From contig PLXO01000303.1 of the NCBI GenBank assembly GCA_003151425.1, forward strand, positions 1 to 52,349: a stretch of DNA of 52,349 bases, read 5' to 3'. Source of the stretch: Acetobacteraceae bacterium (GTDB lineage: Bacteria > Pseudomonadota > Alphaproteobacteria > Acetobacterales > Acetobacteraceae). The translations under genes and the position numbers were made by a program. Below are positions 26,201 to 34,741 of this stretch, piece after piece. Under the pieces are notes generated by a model. That model was not told where the DNA came from, searched no databases, and saw nothing but the letters and a program-made list of their open reading frames with translations. The first letter of the stretch is position 1. Every line of letters begins with the position of its first letter.

Positions 26201-27016
26201 GCCCTTTACGCCGACCACGAAGTCTTCGACATTGACGCGCTGGTCAATGAACTTGTGACAAAAGAGTCCGTCCCCTTTCTCCCTATCCTCCGCTACAGCG
26301 AAACTGGCCTGCGCAAACGCGTCGACTGGGAAGCCACCTGGGCCAAACAACGCGAGGAGGACGCCATCGACGCTGATCTTGCCACGCAACGCGCAAGGTT
26401 CGTCAAAGACGCCTGGGAGCGCGGCAACTGGCGGGACGACGGCGAAACCGAGGACGCCTACGCTGCTCGGATGGCAGCGGGCCTGCACGACCCGTTCAAC
26501 CAACACCTCGCCGATAACGCCCTCACCGAGGAGGCGTCGCGCCGAAAGCGGGAGAAAGTAGGCACCATCCCCGTCCCGCCAAAGTACCGCACCCCCGACT
26601 TCCTCTCCACGGATTTCTGGCGTCTGCGCGGCGGGCTCGACGTGCCGAAGGAGCGTTTCGTCTCCTTCCCCCACTGCGCTCGCGACGCCGATGGCAGCTT
26701 GCCCGTGTTGTGGGCGGGCTATGACCATCTCGCTCGCGCCAAGGCGATCGCCGCCTGGTATGTGGAACGCAAGGACACCGACGGCTGGCCCGCTGCGCGC
26801 CTGATGCCGCTGCTCTCTGGACTGCTGGAACTGGTCCCTTGGTTGCGGCAGTGGCACAACGGGGTCGATCCAGAGACTGGCCTGCACATGGGCGACTACT
26901 TTGCCGAATTCGTCGAGGACGAGGCCCGCTCGCTCGGCCTGAACCTTGACGACCTGCGCGACTGGACGCCGCCCGCGCCCGTGCGGCGACCGCGCGGCAG
27001 GAGGGCAGCAGCATGA
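23291..27016 (+). CDS. pglX: BREX type 2 PglX: N6-adenine DNA methyltransferase
   Basis: The start is ATG 23291 (MVDAKRLLADLKKLRRTLEAD), giving 1,241 residues, normal for PglX. Motif I 'MIDPACGSGHFLLG' is near residue 232 and the catalytic motif IV 'VVGNPPYITPKDP' near 368, marking an adenine-specific gamma-class methyltransferase. In BREX, PglX methylates a non-palindromic site in host DNA, and phage replication is blocked when the system is active. Residues about 336-815 are encoded by a visibly AT-richer stretch (about 24300-25740), covering the expected target-recognition region, unlike the very GC-rich flanks. The 3' end overlaps pglY as ATGA. Confidence 0.94.
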   Translation: MVDAKRLLADLKKLRRTLEADLREQHAASAQRDAVHAEWRAAFDAKRTADTFETFWTASIDQAAVHWILGVVFLRFLEDNRLLDRPFLSGPGERLELAAERQHAYVRVRPMDTDTDYLLDSFSEVARLPGLAGLYDPTHNPLFRLPLSGDGAIALLAFFRARVPETGALLHDFTDPDWNTRFLGDLYQDLSEEARKRYALLQTPEFVEEWILDRTLDPAMREFGDTQVRMIDPACGSGHFLLGGFARVLAAWQREAPDMPPAAQAQRALDAMSGVDLNPFAVEIARFRLLLAALKAAEETRLAAAPDFRIGLAVGDSLLHGRHFGKQRDLSEEMFEGFQRRLRHHYVSEDTTALDVILGRQYHAVVGNPPYITPKDPAMRDAYREIYISCHMKYGLGVPFIERFFDLALTGTPVQPAGFVGLIVGNTFIKREFGAKLVELVLPILDLTHVIDTSSTYIPGHTTPTAILFGRSRRPVSSLIRTVRVTTGAPEIPEVPSEGPVWKAIVSQTDVAGFAGKFICVEDTPREELARHPWNMGGGSAGEVQGLIEQQRSTLSDCVTSIGFGCIISEEEAFIVEGRRDVAPGSVPTRQLVIGEHVRDWGLQSADAAIFPYDSEIKLCVTQAIANVLWLFRTRLLARRDFGNRSYSEVGRSFAEYHQIPAERNRIPLAITFAFIATHNHFILDRGGKIFKQSAPVIKLSADKNEGDHVALLGLLNSSSACFWMKQIMMDKGGGGVGGGLKSEYWDRLYEFTGTNLERLPLPAEKPLDLAQILDTQSQRLSENLASTLCRTTIPTRSALAAARSAAERARATMIATQEELDWRCYRIYGLHEEPPEHNDPPPLQLGERAFEIVLARRIAAGSLETAWFSRHRSTPMTDLPVDWSADYRAIVERRIALIETDPTIGLIERPEFKRRWSMDSWETIEHDALRAWLLNRLEDPRYWPSNPRLTSARALADATRHDPDFLSVAALYADHEVFDIDALVNELVTKESVPFLPILRYSETGLRKRVDWEATWAKQREEDAIDADLATQRARFVKDAWERGNWRDDGETEDAYAARMAAGLHDPFNQHLADNALTEEASRRKREKVGTIPVPPKYRTPDFLSTDFWRLRGGLDVPKERFVSFPHCARDADGSLPVLWAGYDHLARAKAIAAWYVERKDTDGWPAARLMPLLSGLLELVPWLRQWHNGVDPETGLHMGDYFAEFVEDEARSLGLNLDDLRDWTPPAPVRRPRGRRAAA

Positions 27017-30000
27017 GCGACGCACCGACCCTGCTGCGCGACCTGATCGACATCCCCGAGCGAGTGCAGACCAACGACTTCGTGCTGAAACTGTCCGACG
27101 GCGTGACCGAGGCTGGCGCCGCCGCCACCGTCGCCACCTACGTGGTGACACCGCAGCTCGCCAAGGCGTTCGACCACGCGCTCGGCTTCATCCAGGGCGC
27201 GGTGGAGGGGCGGCACAGCGCGGCCAGCTACCTGCACGGCTCGTTCGGCTCCGGCAAAAGCCATTTCATGGCTGTGCTGAACCTGTTGCTCGCCGGCAAT
27301 GTCCGTGTGCGCGCCATTCCGGAACTCGCCGCCACGATCAACCGGCATGACCCATGGTTGTCCGGCAAGCGTTTCCTGATGGTGCCGTTCCACATGATCG
27401 GCGCACGGGACGTGGAAAGCGCCATCCTCGGCGGCTATGCGGAACACGTCCGCCGCCTGCACCCGGGGGCGCCGACGCCCGGCTTCTATCTCGGCGAACG
27501 CCTGTTCGACGACGCACGCGGGCTGCGCACCCGGCTGGGCGATGCCGCGTTTTTCAAGCAGTTGAACGAAGGCAAGGCCGATGCCGGCGACGGCTGGGGC
27601 GATCTCGGCGCGGCCTGGGACGGCACGGCGTTCGAGGCGGCGATGCTGGAACCACCGGAGGGCGAGGAGCGCCAGCGCCTGGTCGGCGACCTGATCGCCA
27701 CGTATTTCTCCAGCTACGCCGACGTGGCGGCGGCGCGCGGCGAGGCGTTCGTCGACCTCGACACCGGCCTCGCCATCATGAGCCAGCACGCCCAGCGGCT
27801 CGGCTACGATGCGGTGGTGCTGTTCCTCGACGAGCTGATCCTGTGGCTGGCAACGCGGGCGGGCGACGTGGATTTCGTCTCGGCCGAGGGTGCGAAACTG
27901 TCGAAGCTGGTGGAGGCGCAGCGCGCGGACCGGCCGATCCCGATCATTTCGTTTGTTGCCCGCCAGCGCGACCTGCGCGAGCTGATCGGCGAGCACCAGG
28001 CGGGCGCGCTGGAAGTGCGCTTCATCGACACGCTGAAATACTGGGAGGCGCGGTTCGACCAGATCACCCTGGAGGACCGCAACCTGCCGGTGATCGCTGA
28101 GCGTCGGCTGTTGAAGCCAAAATCCGTAACGGCGAAACAGGAGATGGACGCCGCGTTCGACCGTTTCGCCAGTCAACGGCGCGACGTGCTTGAAGCGCTA
28201 CTGGGCTCGGACGGCGAGCGGGCGCTGTTCCGCATGACCTATCCGTTCAGCCCGGCCCTGGTGCAGGCGCTGATCGCGGCCTCGTCGGTGTTGCAGCGCG
28301 AGCGGACGGCGTTGAAGCTGATGCTGACGCTGCTGGTGAAGCGGCGCGACGAGCTGCGGCTCGGCAGCCTGATCCCGGTGGGCGATCTGTGGGACGAGAT
28401 CTCGGCCGGCGACCAGCCGTTCTCCGACGGCATGCGGATCGAGTTTGAGAACGCCAAGAAGCTGTGGACGCAGAAGCTGCTGCCACTGCTGGAGCAGGTG
28501 CACGGGATTACCTGGCAGGAGCTGCGGGAAGGCCAGGGCGATCCCCAGCGCGAGCGGCATTTCGAGAACGACGCACGGCTGCTGAAGACGCTGCTGCTCG
28601 CCGCGCTGGTGCCGGAGGTGCCGGCGCTGCGTGCTCTCACCGCGCCCCGGCTGGCAGCGCTGAACCACGGTTCGGTGGTCTCGCCGGTGGTGGGACGCGA
28701 GGGCGGGCTGGTGTTGCAGAAGCTGCGCAGTTGGGCCGCGCGCGTGGGCGAGATCCGGGTCAGCGAAGACCAGGTGCCGATCGTGTCGTTGCAGATCACC
28801 GGCGTGGATATCGAGCCGATCCTGGCCAACGCGGCGCAATCCGACAACGACGGCACGCGCCGCAGCCGGCTGCAGAAGATCCTGTTCGAGGCGCTCGGCA
28901 TTGCGGCCGACCACACGTTGCTCGGGGCGCAGCCCTTCGTGCCCTACGAGCACCACTGGCGCGGCACGAAACGGCGGGTCGATCTTTATTTCGAGGCGGT
29001 ACGAGAAATTCCGTATGATCGGCTCAAGGGGCGGTCCGACGCGCCTGTGCTGGTGCTGGGCATGCCGTTCGATCCCAAGGGACGACCACCCGCCGATCAT
29101 CTCGCGCATGCCCGCGACTTCGCCGATGACAGCGCCGCGGGCGGTGTGGTGTGGCAGCCCTCCTACCTGGGCGATCGCGCCCTGAAGGAACTGGGGACGC
29201 TGGTGCGGATCGAGTTCCTCCTCGCAGGTGGTGGTGACCGGCTTGCAGAGGCGGCGCGGATGCTCTCAGCGAGCGACCGGGAGCAGGCGCGGGCGGTGCT
29301 CAGAAGCCAGCAGAGCGCATTGCACCAGCGGGTGCGGGCGTGTCTGGAGGCGGCCTACGGCATCCGGCCGGACGCGGACGGCTGTCTCGGTACAATCGTG
29401 CCGGTGGAGGATCGGCTCGTCGCGCTCGACACGTTCCGCCCGCAGATGCCGATCGGCGCGACAATGAAGGATGCGGTTTCGGCGCTGCTCGATAGCCTGT
29501 TTGCGTATCGGTTTCCCGCCCATCCAATGTTCGACCAGGATGTCACGGTTCCCCGTCTTCGTCTGGTGCTTGGCGAGGTGCAGCGGGCCGCACTGCAAGC
29601 GGATCAGCGAGTTTATGTCGAGGACCGCGCGGTGCGGCAGGCGGTGGCTGCGTTGGGGGTGCCGCTGCAGCTCGGGGCTGCGAGCCAGACTTATTTCATG
29701 TTGTCGAGCCATTGGGCCGAGCATTTCGCACGCATGCACGCGCAGGCCGGGGCGAGCGGACCGTTGACCGTGGCCCAACTGCGGGTGTGGCTCGACGAGC
29801 CGCGCGCCATGGGGTTGCCGTTTGAGGCACAGAACCTGATCGTGCTCGCCTTCGCGGCGCAGGCCGATCGGACACTGGTGCGCAACGGTGCCTTCGCTCA
29901 GGCTTCGATCGAGCGGATCGATGGAGACGTCGAATTGCGCGAACAGCCGCTCCCCAACGAGGACGCGTGGACGCGGGCGCGGGAGCGCGCCGGCGCCCTG

Positions 30001-30738
30001 TTCGGCCTTGCTCCCGGCGAAGTGCGCAAGGGTGCCACGGTCGCCAAGCTGGCAGCCGAGATCAAGGCGGCGGCAACCGAGAAGCGGCCCATCCTGGCGG
30101 CCCTTATTCAGGCATTGAAGCCGCGCGTAGACGCGTTCGGCGTGCCGACGGCGGCGCCACGGTTGATCACGCTGCGATCGGCGCAGACGCTGCTTGCGGA
30201 TGTCATTGGCGCCGACGACGCCCTCGCCACCGTCATGGCGGTTGCGGACGCGGAATTGTCGACGAGCGAGGCGGCGATGGGTCGCTGTCTCGGTTCGGCG
30301 GCCAGTCTGCGGGACGCGGTCAATGCCATGTCGTGGGATATCATCATGACCGCCGCCGGGCTTGGCGACCAGCGACGTGCGGCGGCGGAGGGGCTTCGCG
30401 CGCGGATTGCCGAGGCGCTTGAGGCCGACGAACACGCCGTCCAACTGCAGCCGGCTTTGCAAGAGGCGCAACGGCGGGCTTCACGCTTGCTCGCGGAGAC
30501 GGTGTCGCCACCACCGCGCCCAGATCCTGGCGCGCAACCGCCTCAGCCCGAACCACCGGCACCTCCGGCGCCACCGCCCGGCGAGGAGGTGGTCGAAGAG
30601 CAGCAGACGTCCTCGCTCGATGTAGCCGGCGGCGCTGCGCTGCTTGAGCAACTGCGCGGCCGCCTGATGGCGACGCCAGGAGGCAGGCTGACACTCCACT
30701 GGCGTCTCACGCAGCCGAAAGCCGGAGGGGGCGTGTGA
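27013..30738 (+). CDS. pglY: BREX type 2 PglY: large P-loop ATPase (BrxC-like)
   Basis: The 1,241-residue protein begins at ATG 27013, overlapping pglX by four bases. Walker A 'GSFGSGKSHFM' is at about residue 76 and Walker B 'AVVLFLDELILWL' at about 267. The remainder is long and helical, ending in a Pro-rich linker (about residues 1155-1195) and a short C-terminal domain. PglY/BrxC proteins are ATPases essential for BREX function; their exact task is not settled, but they probably assemble on DNA with the methyltransferase and PglZ. Translation is coupled on both sides. Confidence 0.93.
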   Translation: MSDAPTLLRDLIDIPERVQTNDFVLKLSDGVTEAGAAATVATYVVTPQLAKAFDHALGFIQGAVEGRHSAASYLHGSFGSGKSHFMAVLNLLLAGNVRVRAIPELAATINRHDPWLSGKRFLMVPFHMIGARDVESAILGGYAEHVRRLHPGAPTPGFYLGERLFDDARGLRTRLGDAAFFKQLNEGKADAGDGWGDLGAAWDGTAFEAAMLEPPEGEERQRLVGDLIATYFSSYADVAAARGEAFVDLDTGLAIMSQHAQRLGYDAVVLFLDELILWLATRAGDVDFVSAEGAKLSKLVEAQRADRPIPIISFVARQRDLRELIGEHQAGALEVRFIDTLKYWEARFDQITLEDRNLPVIAERRLLKPKSVTAKQEMDAAFDRFASQRRDVLEALLGSDGERALFRMTYPFSPALVQALIAASSVLQRERTALKLMLTLLVKRRDELRLGSLIPVGDLWDEISAGDQPFSDGMRIEFENAKKLWTQKLLPLLEQVHGITWQELREGQGDPQRERHFENDARLLKTLLLAALVPEVPALRALTAPRLAALNHGSVVSPVVGREGGLVLQKLRSWAARVGEIRVSEDQVPIVSLQITGVDIEPILANAAQSDNDGTRRSRLQKILFEALGIAADHTLLGAQPFVPYEHHWRGTKRRVDLYFEAVREIPYDRLKGRSDAPVLVLGMPFDPKGRPPADHLAHARDFADDSAAGGVVWQPSYLGDRALKELGTLVRIEFLLAGGGDRLAEAARMLSASDREQARAVLRSQQSALHQRVRACLEAAYGIRPDADGCLGTIVPVEDRLVALDTFRPQMPIGATMKDAVSALLDSLFAYRFPAHPMFDQDVTVPRLRLVLGEVQRAALQADQRVYVEDRAVRQAVAALGVPLQLGAASQTYFMLSSHWAEHFARMHAQAGASGPLTVAQLRVWLDEPRAMGLPFEAQNLIVLAFAAQADRTLVRNGAFAQASIERIDGDVELREQPLPNEDAWTRARERAGALFGLAPGEVRKGATVAKLAAEIKAAATEKRPILAALIQALKPRVDAFGVPTAAPRLITLRSAQTLLADVIGADDALATVMAVADAELSTSEAAMGRCLGSAASLRDAVNAMSWDIIMTAAGLGDQRRAAAEGLRARIAEALEADEHAVQLQPALQEAQRRASRLLAETVSPPPRPDPGAQPPQPEPPAPPAPPPGEEVVEEQQTSSLDVAGGAALLEQLRGRLMATPGGRLTLHWRLTQPKAGGGV

Positions 30739-33428
30739 GTCCGCTGCTCGCGCCCGACCAGGCGCAGATCGAGCGGGAGCTGGACAAGCTTCTTACGGCG
30801 AACGCGGACGCGCGCGTGCTGGGCATGCGCTCGCCGACCCAGCGTCGATGGCCGGAGTTCATCGACCGGGCCGGCCGACGCTTCCGCGTTGCTTGGTGCG
30901 CGTCCGAACTCGAAGTGCGGGAGCGGCTGGACGAAGTTGAGGTGAATGGCAGCGAGGGTGTGGTCGTTCTGACGCCGCTGGACGTCGCGTCTCTCGGCGG
31001 TGACATCACGGCGCGGTTGCCGCGCGGTCGGCTGGCACAGAGCGACCGCTGGACGGTGCTGCGCAACGCGTTTCGCGTCCGTGATGTGGACCCAAGGCTG
31101 CGTGGGCAACGATGGTTGGCCGATCTTCTCATCGATCGTTCGCCTGTGGGTGGCTACGCGCCCGCCGCGGGCGGAATGCTCGATCTGGAGACGGCATGGC
31201 GCGCGTTGCAGGAGCAGGTGCTTGGCCTGCCAGCAGGGCGCACGGATGCCGCCGCTCTGCTGGAATGGACACTCGACGTGACGGTGCTCGAACGCTTCGT
31301 CGCGATGCCCGACACCGCACGCGGTGAGGTCACCAAGCGATTGACGGGCGCTGGAGGCCTCGGCGCTGGACTGGTGCTGGATACCGCTGCTACCGGACGC
31401 GGCGGTGACGCGCTGGCAATCGGGCTCGTTTGCGGCGTGGTCTTCGGCGAGACGAAGGCTCGTCCGGAACTTCACGAAGCTGCAGTCCGGCTCGAACCGC
31501 TGGTCGGTGGCTCGCGGGTCTTGCCGGAGGCTGGGCGCGCCCTTGCCGCGGCGGCGCAACGTGTGCTGACGCGCCTCGTGTCGACGGATGCGCCGACCGC
31601 TCGGGCCGTGCAAACGCGAGCGACGGCACTGCTCGCCGAGGTGCGGGCCGAGGCGGCGGCTGCATTGAGCCCTTCGCTCGACGTGGGTCTCGACGCGCGC
31701 ATGAAAGCCACCGCTGCGGCCTTCATTACGGCGGCAATATCTGGCAATGGCGACGATGCGGCGCGCGCGTGGACGCTGGCGCAGCATACGAGCGTGCACG
31801 ACCGGGCCGAGGACCGGCGTGCCCGCGTAGACCGCCTGATCATGGCCGCGCGTCTGGCTTGCTGGCTGACAGCACCGCGGGCGGCCCAACCGCGCAGCAT
31901 GGCAGACGCGGCCGCCGGCTATGCTGGCAATGGCGGGTTCGCCGATCGCGCCCGCCACGCGCTCCAATCCGGGGATGAACTCCCAGACGTGGCGGCTGCC
32001 TACGCCAAGCTGCGGGAAGTCGCAGCCGTGCGGCGCGAGGAAGAGAACCGTGCCTTCGCTTCGGTGCTTCGAGAGTGGAATGAGGGGGGAGCGTGGGGGA
32101 CGGACCCGGTGCCTGTAGAGCGGCTCCTCGACACCGTCGTCGCCCCGCTCGCGCGCGATGGTCCCGTTCTCGTCCTCGTGCTCGATGGTCTGAGTTTCGC
32201 GACATGGCGGGCTCTTGCAGAGACCCTGCCGCGGCTCGGCTGGATCGATTTCCGTCCTCGAGGCTGCGACGCGCCGCCGACGGCCGTTGCGGCGTTGCCG
32301 AGCGTGACCGAGGTGTCCAGGGCGAGCCTTCTCTGCGGAGTCCTCACGCGTGGCGATCAAACGACTGAGCGAAAGGGGTTCGCGGCGAATGCGGGCCTGG
32401 TGGCCGCCTCGCGCTCAAGTCTGCCGCCTCGCTTGTTCCACAAGGCCGATCTCGGAACGGGACCAGAACTATCAGCGGGCGTGCGCGATGCGGTTGCCGA
32501 CCCGCACCAACGCGTAGTCGGTGTGGTCCACAACGCCGTGGATGCACAACTCGCTGGTTCCGACCAGATCGAGATGACCTGGTCAGCCGAGGGGCTGCGT
32601 CAGGTTGCCGCGATTTTGCGCGTGGCCCGCGATGCAGGTCGCGTGGTCGTGGTGACAGGCGATCACGGGCATGTCGTCGAAGACGGGACTATCCTCTCCA
32701 GCGGTGGGGTGGGAGACAGATGGCGGGCGGCTGGTCCTGCTGGTGAAGGCGAGATCGCCCTCGCCGGGGGACGCGTGCTCTCACCCGCCGGCGGACATGC
32801 GGTGGTGGCGGCATGGAGTGAACGGCTCCGCTACGCCGCCCGGCGTAGCGGCTACCATGGCGGCGCAAGCCCTCAGGAGGTGCTGGTCCCGGTTGCCGTA
32901 TTGAGCGCTGGTGAAGCTCCTCCGCGCTGGGACCCCGCACCACCGGCTGAACCTTCTTGGTGGCGCGGCATGGAAGAGGAATCCCTGATGGTGGTTCCGT
33001 CCATCCTGCAAACCCCATTAGGCCCGCCTGCCGCACGCCGCCGATCGGCGGACACCCGCCAGCCTGAACTCTTCGCGCCGCCACCCCCGGTCGAGGTTCA
33101 TGAAAGCGCTCCGGCCGCGCCCTGGATGGCGGCACTTTTCGCGTCGGATATTTACGCGGCACAACGCCGGCTGGCCGGTCGCGGAGCCCCTGCCGATGAG
33201 CAGGTCCGGTCGCTGCTCGTCGCTCTCACCGCCCGCGGTGGGAAGCTGTCGCGGACTGGGCTTGCGCAAGCGTTGTCGGCGCCGACGCTGCGGGTCGGTG
33301 GTTTGGTGAGCGCCGCACGGCGCCTCCTCAATCTCGATCAGGCGCAGATTCTGGTCCTAGTCGGCGACGAGGTCATACTCGACGAGCGCCTGTTGCGCGT
33401 GCAGTTCGATCTGGGAAACGTTCCATGA
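30735..33428 (+). CDS. pglZ: BREX type 2 PglZ: alkaline phosphatase superfamily protein
   Basis: The frame starts at a GTG overlapping the pglY stop (GTGA) and encodes 897 residues. The PglZ domain lies in the C-terminal half: 'VLVLVLDGLSFATWRAL' at about residue 480, 'LPSVTEVSRASLLCG' at about 530, and 'VVVVTGDHGHVVEDG' at about 640. These carry the metal-coordinating Asp and His residues of the alkaline phosphatase fold. PglZ is the one protein shared by all BREX types and is required for defence. The substrate is unknown; nuclease or phosphodiesterase activity has been proposed. The last 150 residues include a helix-turn-helix-like region. Confidence 0.93.
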   Translation: MSPLLAPDQAQIERELDKLLTANADARVLGMRSPTQRRWPEFIDRAGRRFRVAWCASELEVRERLDEVEVNGSEGVVVLTPLDVASLGGDITARLPRGRLAQSDRWTVLRNAFRVRDVDPRLRGQRWLADLLIDRSPVGGYAPAAGGMLDLETAWRALQEQVLGLPAGRTDAAALLEWTLDVTVLERFVAMPDTARGEVTKRLTGAGGLGAGLVLDTAATGRGGDALAIGLVCGVVFGETKARPELHEAAVRLEPLVGGSRVLPEAGRALAAAAQRVLTRLVSTDAPTARAVQTRATALLAEVRAEAAAALSPSLDVGLDARMKATAAAFITAAISGNGDDAARAWTLAQHTSVHDRAEDRRARVDRLIMAARLACWLTAPRAAQPRSMADAAAGYAGNGGFADRARHALQSGDELPDVAAAYAKLREVAAVRREEENRAFASVLREWNEGGAWGTDPVPVERLLDTVVAPLARDGPVLVLVLDGLSFATWRALAETLPRLGWIDFRPRGCDAPPTAVAALPSVTEVSRASLLCGVLTRGDQTTERKGFAANAGLVAASRSSLPPRLFHKADLGTGPELSAGVRDAVADPHQRVVGVVHNAVDAQLAGSDQIEMTWSAEGLRQVAAILRVARDAGRVVVVTGDHGHVVEDGTILSSGGVGDRWRAAGPAGEGEIALAGGRVLSPAGGHAVVAAWSERLRYAARRSGYHGGASPQEVLVPVAVLSAGEAPPRWDPAPPAEPSWWRGMEEESLMVVPSILQTPLGPPAARRRSADTRQPELFAPPPPVEVHESAPAAPWMAALFASDIYAAQRRLAGRGAPADEQVRSLLVALTARGGKLSRTGLAQALSAPTLRVGGLVSAARRLLNLDQAQILVLVGDEVILDERLLRVQFDLGNVP

Positions 33429-34741
33429 TCGGCCCGCAGAGGCGGGCTGCCGTACTCGACGCGCTCCGCCGCGGCACCGTACCGCGTGAGGGCCTAGACG
33501 CCTTCGCAGTCGGCATGGGGCGCTTCGAGGCCGCCGTTGACCTAGACCTCGCAGCGGTTGCCTCTGGCCGAGGCGGCTTCAAGGCGGTGCGCGGCGAATA
33601 CGGCTCCGGAAAGACTTTCTTCGCGCGATGGCTGCAAGAGCGTGCCCGCGCCGTTGGCTTCGCGACCGCCGAGGTCCAGGTTTCCGAGACGGAAACGCCA
33701 CTTCATCGCTGGGAGGCGGTCTACCGACGGCTCGTCGAGCGTCTCGCGACCTCCGACACACCGGATGGTGCACTGCGCCCTGCGGTGGACGCTTGGTTCT
33801 ATACTTTGGAAGAGGACGTCCTCGCCGAGGGTAAGATCGAGGCAGCAGACGGCGCCGCGCTTGCGGCTGCAACAGAGGCATTGATGGAAAGGCGGCTCTC
33901 GGAGATTGCCCGCACGGCGCCGGCCTTCTCGGCAGTTCTGCGGGCGTATCGCCGCGCTCTCGTAGCGGAGGATACCGCTCTCGCCGAGGGACTAATTGCC
34001 TGGTTGGGCGGTCAACCCAATGTCGCTGCGGCCGTCAAGCGGTCGGCGGGCGTGAAGGGCGACCTCGACCCGTTCGGCGCGATGCACTTCCTCGCCGGTC
34101 TGCTCGTCATTCTGCGCGACAGCGGCCGGGCCGGGCTCGTTCTCGTGCTCGATGAAGCTGAGACCCTCCAGCGCATGCGCGCTGATACGCGAGAGAAAGG
34201 ACTGAATGCTCTCCGGCAGCTCCTTGATGAGCTTGATGCCGGCCGCTACCCGGGGCTCTACCTCGTCGTGACTGGCACGGCAGCGTTCTTCGACGGCCCC
34301 CAGGGCGTTCAACGCCTGCCGCCTCTCGCCCAGCGCGTTCACACCGACTTCGCAACGGATGCCCGGTTCGACAACCCGCGTGCCGTCCAAATTCGCCTTC
34401 CGGGTTTCGACCTCGCGGCTCTTTCCGCCGCCGGTGCGCGGGTACGCGATCTGTTTGCCGAACAGGCCGCCGACCCCGGGCGCATCCGGTCGGTAGTCGA
34501 CGATGCCTACCTCGCTGATCTCGCCTGCGGCGTCGCCGGCCGCCTCGGTGGCAAGGCGGGTGTCGCACCGCGGCTATATCTTCGCAAGCTGGTCGCAGAG
34601 GTTCTTGACCGCGTCGACCAGTTTGCCGACTTCGACCCGCGCCGACATTACGCGCCGACGCTCGACGCGCATGAGATGAGCGCCGCAGAGCGCGCGGCGG
34701 CTGGCGCAGATTCGGTGGACGACATCGAGCTGGGCGTGTGA
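33425..34741 (+). CDS. brxD: BREX type 2 BrxD: ATP-binding protein
   Basis: This 438-residue protein starts at ATG 33425, overlapping pglZ by four bases. Walker A 'VRGEYGSGKTFFARWLQ' is near residue 56 and Walker B 'LVLVLDEAETLQRM' near 238, followed by 'LYLVVTGTAAFF' as a sensor region. The length and motifs fit the BrxD family (BREX ATP-binding protein, formerly DUF2791), found in type 2 systems next to brxHI. It probably couples ATP hydrolysis to loading of the helicase encoded next (inference from genetic linkage). Confidence 0.92.
   Translation: MIGPQRRAAVLDALRRGTVPREGLDAFAVGMGRFEAAVDLDLAAVASGRGGFKAVRGEYGSGKTFFARWLQERARAVGFATAEVQVSETETPLHRWEAVYRRLVERLATSDTPDGALRPAVDAWFYTLEEDVLAEGKIEAADGAALAAATEALMERRLSEIARTAPAFSAVLRAYRRALVAEDTALAEGLIAWLGGQPNVAAAVKRSAGVKGDLDPFGAMHFLAGLLVILRDSGRAGLVLVLDEAETLQRMRADTREKGLNALRQLLDELDAGRYPGLYLVVTGTAAFFDGPQGVQRLPPLAQRVHTDFATDARFDNPRAVQIRLPGFDLAALSAAGARVRDLFAEQAADPGRIRSVVDDAYLADLACGVAGRLGGKAGVAPRLYLRKLVAEVLDRVDQFADFDPRRHYAPTLDAHEMSAAERAAAGADSVDDIELGV

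Noticed and set aside
26192-28176. Minus-strand frames of 319 and 426 codons opposite pglX and pglY
   Set aside because: They are GC-driven antisense frames with no recognisable domains; the plus-strand genes carry Walker and methyltransferase motifs.
30543-32360. A 605-codon minus-strand frame opposite pglZ
   Set aside because: It is an Arg/His-rich shadow without motifs, while the plus strand encodes the PglZ domain.
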